From the NCBI RefSeq assembly GCF_000524195.1, contig NW_020170392.1, positions 831,933 through 895,932 on the forward strand: a stretch of DNA of 64,000 nucleotides. Direction: 5' to 3'. Within the stretch, counting starts at the first letter, position 1; each line of letters begins with the position of its first letter. The notes beneath the pieces were generated by a model, which was not told where the DNA came from, did no database searches, and saw only the letters and a list, made by a program, of their open reading frames with translations. Both the position numbers and the translations under genes were made by a program. Shown here piece by piece: positions 50,848-59,700 of this stretch. Source of the DNA: Echinococcus granulosus (Eukaryota; Platyhelminthes; Cestoda; Cyclophyllidea; Taeniidae).

Positions 50848-51013
50848 GTCTGCTGAAAGACCTACAACAGCAGACACAGAAACATGACCCAAGGAGCACC
50901 GAGGATGACACTCAACACAGGGAGGCCGTGAAGTGGGATGGTATTCCTTTTAACCACGTATTTAAATACGTGGATCCTTTCGATCTTCCACGGACCGACC
51001 CCTCTTGCCTGTG
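50848..51013 (+). other. Short exon-like frame, unassigned
   Basis: After the possible acceptor GATTAAG, a frame of about 55 codons runs (LLKDLQQQTQKHDPRSTEDD, then a segment ending KYVDPFDLPRTDPSCL) to a TGA at 51,011-51,013. The varied, charged composition and GC-rich third positions look coding-like, but the acceptor lacks a pyrimidine tract and no family is recognised. The frame contains both a hairpin (50,848-50,875) and a 20-bp palindrome (50,954-50,973), so the open frame may be incidental. Confidence 0.15.
50954..50973. other. Perfect 20-bp palindrome
   Basis: CCACGTATTTAAATACGTGG equals its own reverse complement over all 20 bases. It contains CACGTA half-sites and a TTTAAA centre. 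It could be a symmetrical protein-binding site or a chance inverted repeat; no function can be read from it. Confidence 0.6.
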
Positions 51014-52367
51014 ACATGGACCTGCCCACGCCATCTACGCAGCCAATCTCCCAGCTACATCCAGGCTATTGTCCCTAATAATGCCTTCGGGGAAAGTCAG
51101 TGGTTTAGTGCAGTGATACACACTCATTATATCAACAGGAATCAAGGAAAAATCAGCGAAAACTTTCACCTTTATCCACTGCAAAACCTAGCATAGTGGG
51201 GACTCCAAACTTCTCAAGGTATACAGGATTTTTGCATCCTAGAATCTAACTACAGTTTTCCCAATGCACTTTATTGTTCTTAGAAGCACCACAAACTTAC
51301 ATTTTCGATTGAGTAGGAAGTGGGATTAAGCGCACTTCTGCAACGATTAGATTTAGTATGGCAGATTATAAAATTACGCGAACATGATTTCAAGCGCAGT
51401 TCATATCGGTCATCATTTGATTAATTAAGATAGTGAAAAGAAGAAAAAAATAGGGAAGAGAAGGAAACGAACCATGCCGAGAACATGAAGTTCGATGGGG
51501 GGAGAGGGAGCGGAAAAAAGAAGACTACTGACGGAGTGAGTGAATAAATGTATTGAAGCAAAAAAGTGCTTTCGGGTGCATGCACGTGCGCACCGAGTTC
51601 TGCTGTTAAAAAGATGCAACCCAAATCATTCCGGAGAAATCGCATTAATCTTGATGCGAAAATAATCACAAGAGCGGACGGGGGCAAAGAAGTGCAGACC
51701 AAAACTCAGACCCGTGTATCGTTCTACTTCACTGCTGCTGCAACTTAACCGTGTGAGAAATGGGAAAACAGGTGAACAAGAATATGGAAGCGACTCCATG
51801 TGCTTGTTCGGCATCACTACTTTTAATGAGGCAAATCCTTATGCTATGCAGAGAAGATATATCCTACGATGGCTTTCTTACACGTCGGAAAGTGGGTTCA
51901 TGATAAGTGAACAAAAGGTCCATAAAGCCAACAGTATAAGTGACACTAACGAGCTCCATGTTACCAGAATATAGGCCAAATTAAGAGAGATTGAAAAGCC
52001 GTACAATTAAATACGTACATCACTTAATTGCACTTACAAGTATTCCCAAAAATTCATCGAAAACCGCAAAATTATTTATATTGGGGAAATTATGGAATGG
52101 TTTCCAACATTTTAACGCATCAGGTGGACACTAGGGGTCCATTTATCATAAAAACGTACTACAGTCTTCCGGCAATTCGAAATGGACGTCAGTTCAAACA
52201 CATTCCAAAACACTGTTGAACCTCACCGTCGTTTGGTCAGGAAGATTAAAACTGGTACTTACATTGCATAAGTAACCTTGAACACAGAGTAACAAAAAGG
52301 ACAAGCAACAGTACACAGGAACACTGGTGCGAAAATAATTTTTATGAGAATAGAACGCAATTTTATC

Positions 52368-53858
52368 TCAACCATCTTCCTCATCATCAGTTAAAACAGC
52401 GTCCTGCATCACTACCCAGCCAACTTTACTCCTGCTTTTCGGTGATCTTGACGAAGCCGTCTGCCATCGTCTTGATGTCGACCTATTTGACCCTACACGG
52501 GGGACGGGTGAAAACACATACCCGTTACCATCCCAGTAGGCCTCCGTGTATCCAGTTGCATATTCATCATCCTCCTCCGCAAGATAGACATAACCCCCGT
52601 AGTTGGATGTCGAGGGGGTGCCATGAAAGCCGCTTCCCGGTGGATGCCACACAGGTTTCCTACTTTGCTTATTATAAGGCGATGAGGATGCGCATGGGGC
52701 GGGCAAAAATTGGCAGTTTTCCCATGAAGGATCCCGTGGTGGTCTCCTTCTTTTGCCTTTCGGATGCGTAGTAGAGGTATAGGAGACCATAGCCAGAGCT
52801 GCACCAGCAAACACAGCACGCATCACCAGTGGTGACACTGCTAACAGCAAAGAAGGATTAATGTTGAACCACACCTTAGCATATTGTGCTGTTAGATGGA
52901 TAATATCTGTAAGTATCGGCAACTGTGAGGGCAGATGAGGTGCAGAGGCTATGAGGAGAACAGCAGCGGTGCGAATAAGCACTTGGAGGAGGGTTCGGGT
53001 TCGTGGAAAGTTCCGGATAAGTTGTTCTGGTAGACCAAACCAGTAGAGTATGGCACAAGAGATCAAAGCCGTTCCCAGGACATAACAGAGTACCCAGCCG
53101 ACGTTGTTCAATACAAAGCCCCACAGGAGTGAGCGAAGATAGTCTAAGTAGATGAAGAAAAAGCTGAACGCTCCTCCGCCAATGAGCAAGGCACCCTGAA
53201 ACAGGAGGGTCGCGCGTTTCGGAAGCAGTCGCATGGCAACGAGGAGGATAATCAGAACACTTCCGATGACTGATAAGCTCATGCCGGTGAAATAATAAAA
53301 GGCCAGATTGCTGGAGAGAACGGGTGCAATGAAGTAGAGAGCAAAGCCGCAAAGAAGTCGAGAGATTCGGAACCAATCAGTACGCGCCTCAAATTCAACA
53401 TCAATACCAATTTGGCGGCCGTAATACGTTTTTCCAGGTTGAGAAATAAATGCAACACAGTGTGAGTCGAAACCGAAAAGTTCAATAGAGGCATCTTCAC
53501 GAAGCTCAAAGTAACCGGGACTGGGGGCGGGAGAGAATGAGAAGAAGGACGACAAAAGAGAGGGAGAAGGAAAATCATGGAGCCAAGGAGAACGGGATCG
53601 GAGGTCCAATTCGTTTATAGCAGTAAAGGCGTAAAACGGATAGACTTCCGGTGAAGTGGCATCTACTTTGATGGTGTGACGCTGGAAGGCGCTGAAAACC
53701 CACTCGAACCAAGGTGGTCCTCGCAAACACACGACACTGGGACCGAGGCCCGTGAGGATAAGACGTTCGCGTGAACCATACGACAGGTAAGTGGGGGAGA
53801 AATCGTCACAGTTCACAAAGGGTAGGACAATGGAGGTAAGGATAAGAATTCCAACATC
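52368..53858 (-). CDS. NEMP1: NEMP1/TMEM194-like nuclear envelope membrane protein (main exon; 5' end missing)
   Basis: NEMP proteins are multipass proteins of the inner nuclear envelope; animal family members support nuclear-envelope stiffness and fertility. The frame holds about 496 residues. Numbering from 53,816, a lumenal region (1-150) precedes about five hydrophobic segments (roughly 153-176, 181-197, 205-225, 234-258, 277-296). The family-type FYYxTGM (174-179) and LLPKR (197-201) are visible. A further hydrophobic stretch lies at about 322-345, a basic KGKRRR at 353-358, and then a Ser/Arg-rich tail ending in acidic EEDG. The exon starts after a T-rich acceptor (CTTTTAAG) at 53,858 and opens with DVGILILTSIVLPF, apparently the end of a signal peptide. 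There is no in-frame ATG before the first membrane segment, so an upstream exon must supply the start. The family call is firm; the N-terminus is unresolved. Confidence 0.85.
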   Translation of the reverse strand, partial: DVGILILTSIVLPFVNCDDFSPTYLSYGSRERLILTGLGPSVVCLRGPPWFEWVFSAFQRHTIKVDATSPEVYPFYAFTAINELDLRSRSPWLHDFPSPSLLSSFFSFSPAPSPGYFELREDASIELFGFDSHCVAFISQPGKTYYGRQIGIDVEFEARTDWFRISRLLCGFALYFIAPVLSSNLAFYYFTGMSLSVIGSVLIILLVAMRLLPKRATLLFQGALLIGGGAFSFFFIYLDYLRSLLWGFVLNNVGWVLCYVLGTALISCAILYWFGLPEQLIRNFPRTRTLLQVLIRTAAVLLIASAPHLPSQLPILTDIIHLTAQYAKVWFNINPSLLLAVSPLVMRAVFAGAALAMVSYTSTTHPKGKRRRPPRDPSWENCQFLPAPCASSSPYNKQSRKPVWHPPGSGFHGTPSTSNYGGYVYLAEEDDEYATGYTEAYWDGNGYVFSPVPRVGSNRSTSRRWQTASSRSPKSRSKVGWVVMQDAVLTDDEEDG

Positions 53859-55032
53859 CTTAAAAGAAAAAAAAACACCAAGTCGGGAACATCACCGATC
53901 TTCCAACCCGAAAAAAAGGAAACGAACAAAAATATTAGCAGCTAAATTACTTTAGTTACTTGGAAGTGGCTTAATGTATTGAACGGCACTGCATCACTAC
54001 ACTAGTTTTAGGATGACACTGATACACCCAGGACAGGATTGCGAAGCTAAAACCAGACAGAGAAGCAGGCTACAATGGGATCAGCGAGTGAAACAGCAGT
54101 TCATTCAATGTATACTGTAATTGTATGTAAAATGTTTGATTCGCTTAACTACATACTAAGGCTACCTAGATAGCATGAAAACAACATACCAGACGCATCT
54201 GAAAATTCAAATAGTTAAAGACATACCATTTGCAAAAGCCGCTTTGTACGCAACCAATAACGTTCATGTGACAGACCTTCTATTAGTTGGAATAGGAAAA
54301 GTGCATTTGAAGTAACGAGGATGGCAAATTTTAAAGTGCAGTTTAAGTACGAATAAAAATAAAGTTGCTGGTGTGTTTGGCATGTTTGACGAGAAACTTA
54401 TGTAGCACTCGATGTGTACTAAGTAATTATGCAAAAGCGCATGCAGTTAATTGGCAAAACTTACCTTTTCAACCGATAGTGAATTGATGTCATAATTTGG
54501 GCGCTTCAGCCTTAAGCAGATATCATACAAGGCCAAAGTAGTATGAAAGAAAATAAATTGGCAAGGTACAGAAAGGCTGCATGGCCTTAGGCATTGCCCA
54601 GAGACAGTCGCTGAACAGAAATCCAAACCACAGGAGTGTAAACACTTGCTCTGCCAAATAGGGTTAAATACCAGATCATTACATACCCCATCTTCTTTCT
54701 AGCGGTTTCACCGAATTTTTTAATAGCTATTCCCTCTACTCTTAGGAGTGTTGAATATTCGGATTCAATTTGGGTGCCCTATTTTTAGAAGAAATAATTT
54801 GTCCTTTCTTGTGACCCATTGCTCCTTATGTACTATAAGAAACTACTTATTTGGGCTCTCACTCCAACATTTTATTTTCTTGTGTACCCGTCTGTTATAT
54901 CCTAGCAATAAAAAATAATAAGCTCAATAAAAGCAAAAAAGTAAGTTTAGTCTGTTGAAATATTGCAAATGATGCGCCCGTTGAAGGGGCCAATTAACGT
55001 TTTACAATTCCGCGTGGATAATAGCTACCTAG
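53859..55032. promoter_or_regulatory. Divergent upstream region between NEMP and GOLPH3
   Basis: About 1.2 kb separates the first recognised NEMP exon (minus) from the GOLPH3 start codon (plus). It must contain the missing NEMP first exon(s) and both promoters, unless those lie inside introns further away. I saw no convincing TATA box or initiator. A bidirectional promoter is an inference from the head-to-head arrangement only. Confidence 0.35.
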
Positions 55033-55908
55033 ATGGCCGGGACGGGAGAGACTGTTGTTTTCCGTCGCAATATCAGGCGGGATAGGTCATCAAGTTCAGA
55101 CGTTAACTCAGCTTTACAAGATGATAAGCAAAAAGGTGATGACTCTAAACAAACACGATTCGCCCTTATGGAGGAAGTTCTACTTCTTGGCCTTAAAGAC
55201 CGTGAAGGATACACGTCGTTTTGGAGTGATAACATTAGTCTTGGTCTCCGGGGCTGTTTTCTTATTGAGCTGGCTCTGCGAGGTCGTATTACTCTTGAGC
55301 CTCCGTCCACACGTCGATTGATTTTGAACAGAAATGTTATTGTAATCAAAAATGTTCCCACGGGTGACATGCTTTTGGATGAAGCACTGCGAACAATAAG
55401 CAGTAACAGCCCCGCCGATGTAAAGTCCTGGATTGACTATCTAAGTGGTACGTTCTTCTCCCACCTTATGATGTGATTGTTAGGTGACACCTGGAATCCC
55501 TTTAAAATCGCCCTGCAAATGCGAAATGTGAGAGAACGGATAGCAAAAAATCTCGTTGAAAAGGGGGTCTGCTCGACCGAGAAACAGAATTTTATCTTGT
55601 TCGACATGACAACTCATCCTCTTATCAATACGCCCGCCAAGCAACTGGTAATACAACGAATAATTGACGCCCTTCTGTCTAATTGGACCACCGATATCCA
55701 ACGAATGGACAAAAGAATGCTCTCACTAATTGTTGTGTCTCAACGTGCGGATGTTCTAGAAAATGCGTTTTTAACGCTTTCAAACCAGGACTACAACACA
55801 GCTACGAAACATGTGAGGACACTGATGGATCTCAATTACAACGAGTACGGTTCCACGGGCACTCCAGCGGATGTTATTTGGGCTGTGTTCGCCGCTTTGA
55901 GCTCTTGA
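55033..55908 (+). CDS. GOLPH3: Golgi phosphoprotein 3 (GOLPH3/Vps74 family), two exons
   Basis: GOLPH3 is a peripheral Golgi protein that binds phosphatidylinositol 4-phosphate and helps retain Golgi glycosyltransferases; the animal protein also links to unconventional myosin. Exons 55,033-55,447 and 55,484-55,908, joined across a 36-nt GT-AG intron in phase 1 (codon 139), give 279 residues, close to the ~290-300 of animal orthologues. After a short, variable N-terminus, the conserved core starts at TRFALMEEVLLLGLKDREGY (41-60). Lipid-pocket residues are kept: Trp64, Arg73, Arg152 and Arg155, by family alignment from memory. NVRERIAKNLVEKGV, EKQNFILFDMTTHPL and QRMDKRML are near-identical to the family. 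The protein ends VIWAVFAALSS. The ATG is chosen because the frame fits and no better upstream start is seen; AG abuts it (CCTAG|ATG). Confidence 0.95.
55448..55483 (+). other. 36-nt spliceosomal mini-intron in GOLPH3
   Basis: The intron begins GTACGTTCTT and ends TGATTGTTAG, 36 bases in all. Removing it joins ...LSG to DTWNPFK, exactly the continuity of the GOLPH3 family (animal LSGETWNP). Reading through it instead would add FFSHLMM and a stop. Introns of this minimal length are a known class in tapeworm genomes. Confidence 0.93.
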
Positions 55909-58679
55909 CCCTCTTCCCTTTCTTGAATGCCCAAACAATTGCCGGAAGTGATAATTTCGTTACAGATAAACCGTAGACTACTTTTCCCTCGTTCTTTGCC
56001 TCCTTGTCCGCCCTATTACACCTTTGTACACTTCAGGAAAAGACCCTTCCATTCCATCTTTTCATTCCTTCCCACCCGACTGAATGCGCATTCACCTTGT
56101 GACTTTTCTTTTTCTCATTTTGAGGTGGTCATTTATTTTATGTACAAATTTGTTTATTTAGATTTACGTAATTACAAAGTGGTTGCTTCACTTGCACGAT
56201 TGCTCCGTTTCCTTTTTGTCTCTTGCTACAGGTAAGTCTTTATTGGTAACAAGTAGGAATTTTTTTGCTACTATCGCAATTTCTTTCATCAAATTGCAAG
56301 AAATAATGTATACGGGCGTTTTTGTTATTCGGTTCGGAGTTTTTTCTTCTGTTTAATTATGTAGGATTTTTACAGCTAGAATTCCTTCCACTTTCTAGGA
56401 AATAGGCAAAAACTTTGCTGGTGTTTTGGTCTTTATTTATTTTTTGCTGCGCAGCTAATGTGTGACTGATTTCTTTCAGCTCTAGGGACTCGTCAATTTC
56501 TATGTCTAAGCCCCTTCATGACATGCTTCAAAATTGGTGCCTCCTGCCCCACTTAAAATCCGAAGACAGATTCGCGTTCTGTTGACGCTGAAAATAGTGC
56601 AGATGTTCCCCCATTTAAATTATGCCCCGAAGTCGACTTTAGGTCGGTTGGCAATAGGAAGTGATATTTTTGCAACAAGTTCATTTGGTCCATCTGATTT
56701 ATTACTGCTCCTAATCACTGTGTGGAGCATGGTATGTAAATCAATCTGTTAATTCGATTTTAATGTCTTTATGGGGAGAACTAGTCGTGCCGAACTTTAT
56801 TATCAATAATAGTAGTAAAGTTCACTTTTCCAGTCTTTAGTTCGGTGCTTACCAGTGGGTTGCCTTTATCCGATAGCGCGTGTACTTTTAGCTTTATTGG
56901 CAATGCTCATCATTACACCATCCGAGAAGCCTCCACTCATCACTCATTTCTCCGTTTAGACTTCAGAAAGTCGAGTCGTTTCATTATTCATCTGTTACCT
57001 AGATTAGGCAAACACTAGCAGCAGGATGAATATCAGTCAGTCAAGATAGTGGAAAGAGGTGTCATTATTAGAACAAGGGGACGCTTGAATTTTTTTACTC
57101 TTTGAGAGGCCCTGGTAGCGAAAACGTTAGTTTTTAGACCTGAAAAAGTGTAATATCACAAGCCCTCTACTCTTCTACCAGAGCTCCCAACGAAATGTCA
57201 CATTTTTGCTACAATTTTACTCTTAGGTCAATTGTTGGTACAAGAGTCTCTCACTTTAGGTCCCACAGAAAATAACCAGGGAATGAATAATAAGTTTAAG
57301 TGAAGAATGTCTAGCCTTCTGTGTTCTTTTGAGTGTTCAGTGTGCTTTAACGAAATCCACTTTCAAATGCATCCGTGCGTGGAACGCTGTCGACATCTCG
57401 CAGCTGCGACTTTGAGACCTTGCTTGCGTCAACGTGTTACCTGACCTTAGCTCTGCACTTATTCTTTATTAAAATACCTTTGCGCTCACCTTTATACAAA
57501 TGTTAGATGTAAAGTTGAAATATTGGTTTCTTTATTATACATTGATGTTCGTACTTACACGGGGTTAGGTTTTTTGTAGCTCTTCGTTTCTAAGGTATAA
57601 GTGCTCAACATCCAGCGGTATGATTGACGTGGGCTATTCATCTTTTTCTATCATTCAGTAGAAATTAGTCTTTTAAAAAACATGAAATTTGCTTTGCACT
57701 TATTCTCTTTCGGACCTTCGAATTGAAACAAAGATAAGTGTTTTCAAACCGCGGGAGGTTATATTTGATGTACTGTTAGACCAGAACTTTCAAGTGTAAC
57801 TCATTCATCCTGATTCAAGGCAGAAACCTTCCAACTGACAAAAGGAAAGAACAGATTTTTGGGCGCTTAGTCGACAGAATGACGGCTGAAAATTTCCGCG
57901 GTTGAGAGGGTCGTTAACAGGCGCACAGCCATTCCTCGCAACTTCACGCTATTCATTCATGTCTTACCACTTAGCAACTTGGTGTTCCGTCACTGTGCCA
58001 CACTGTGCTGATGTCTTCTGTGAGCACAGGTAGATATTTTCTCATTGATTTACCCATACAATGCCACCATCTGTAGTCATCCTGACCAGCAGCGTCTAGT
58101 CTAGACTGGTCGACGATAGTACCAGAACCCCCCGTCTATTGCTACTCCCTGCTACCTTGTCAGTTTGGCTTGAGCGCACCTCATATGATATTTCAGCTAC
58201 ATCTGTGACTAAACGAACATGTCTCACATTATTTCAAAAGGAACGTGATCTTAATCTTGATGAGTTTTGTCTTCTGATGAACGTCAGATTTCTCAAGCTT
58301 GATGTCCCATGGCCGCTATCTCGCACATGAAAACGAAGAGAACATTGCCGAACGTGCTTCAACTTTGCACTATTTTCCAGCTGTGATTTACCTTAGAAGG
58401 AAAAATAAAACGTGGACAGCGAAGTTTTACAATTTCGTTGATCCTCGGGAGTGATAGCCATCGCCCAATGCTTGAAGAAAAAAAGTGTTTATTTTGCTGG
58501 AGATTAAGTGGGGTGTAATTTTATTCCTTCGCCTTACCCAAGATAATGCATTCCACATCAGCTTACATTACTGTCATGTTTACCACCTGTTTGTGTTGTG
58601 CAACGATAAAGATCTCGCTTTTGACTCAAAGATTTGATTAGTCAACACTATGCAATTGTTTTCTCCCAAGCAGCGTCTT
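55909..58679. other. GOLPH3 3' flank and intergenic sequence
   Basis: No further gene recognised. It presumably begins with the GOLPH3 3' UTR, but no clear AATAAA signal lies close behind the stop codon. It is AT-rich with many short T runs. Frames at 56,534-56,752 and 58,139-58,330 lack motifs. Confidence 0.5.
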
Positions 58680-59700
58680 TGCAGGAATTCATGTAGCCCT
58701 GCTGGAATGGCCCGAAGGGCATATCGCTTAGCAGAAGTACAGAGGCAGACCCTTGAGTGCTCACGAAACCGAAACGGAGGTTAAAACAAATAACCAAAGT
58801 ATTGCATAGTCTCCCCCCCCCCCCTCTTGAGCGTCGTCTTCAAGGCTTTCCTTGGCCAACTTCCCGCCTCGGCCATCATAGCATCTGCAAGTAACAAACC
58901 TCATCAGGATTCCGGGGCTCGCAAGCCCCGTGTCCAGGACCGGTGAGCAGATCTGATCCAAACGAACGCAACTCCTGATTCGTTTGGCTGATATCACACG
59001 TAAAATTTGGGGAAGGAATATTCCCGCTTTAGTTAGCGAAATTTGCAGAGGCTGACAAGAGAAGTTTCTCACAGTGGTTAGTGATGACTGCGGCTATGTT
59101 TAAATCCATCCATTGGAAAAGTACCTTTCGCTATGACTACAGTCATTTACTCCATGGCTTGAAAAAAAGGGTTTTCACTTTTTCGTGTTCCCTTTAGATG
59201 GATTTTCACATGAGGAGCGTCTTGTGTACAGAACAGGCTCACTGTAGAACATCGTCCAACCCAAACTAGTTCCTTTCCGGTACAGGTTGTCATACAGACA
59301 TTCAGAAGCACAACCACTTTTACAAGATTTAAACCCACTAATTGGAGGTAACATACTCCCACTGGTACGAATGGATCGTACCATCTTTGACGCCTCCAAT
59401 CATCTCTGAATAACGCCACGAAGGTGATCGAGATTGCCATCCGGTCACATCTATCTGGATTTTTTCCAGCTAGTAGAGACGTGGAGGAGGTACCGCGTGT
59501 TTGCTTCACTGATACCTTCACACGGGTACCGTAGACAGCTCCATAACGAGCGTTTCAGATGGCTCACGACTAGGATTGCCTCACTTGTTAATGGTATTCC
59601 TGCGGAACATGGAACTGGGATAGTTGCCGAAGGTAAACGCTATTTCTAATCCTTCTGTTAGGGGTCATCACAGAATCTCACATTAAGGTCAAATATTCGG
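58680..59700 (+). mobile_element. Degraded TRIM-like element, LTR plus internal region (copy G)
   Basis: A 5'-truncated LTR (58,680-58,806; AGAAGTACAGAGGC, ACCGAAACGGAGGTTAAAACAA, ends AAAGTATTGCA) is followed by the leader TAGTCTCCCC, an enlarged 12-C run (58,813-58,824) and CCTTGGCCAACTTCCCGCC. The right part, about 59,440-59,690, aligns closely with the inside of the 22,885-23,893 element read on its minus strand: CCAGCTAGTAGAG, GTGGAGGAGG, CGCGTGTT, GTAGACAGCTCC, GAACATGGAACTG and GTTGCCGAAGGTA. About 300 bases in the middle have no counterpart there. No 3' LTR was found. The minus frame at 59,147-59,521 is antisense to the element and is not called. Confidence 0.6.

Larger units (their letters stand above)
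38908..52367. other. Non-coding, no gene recognised
   Basis: About 13.5 kb without a recognisable gene. The content includes a low-complexity patch at 40,060-40,330 (GGACGGACGGAC and CACGCAC runs), an 11-C run at 44,238-44,248, a purine-rich stretch at 51,425-51,535, and a perfect 20-bp palindrome at 50,954-50,973. One short exon-like frame (50,848-51,013) is listed separately. The 178-codon frame at 39,604-40,140 (plus) has no domain and runs through simple sequence at its end, so I do not call it a gene. Confidence 0.5.

Noticed and set aside
52876..53578. Long alternative frames over the NEMP exon
   Set aside because: They are shadows of the NEMP reading frame; only that frame carries the family motifs and the membrane segments.
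59147..59521. 124-codon minus frame
   Set aside because: It lies antisense inside the degraded TRIM-like copy G and shows no domain.
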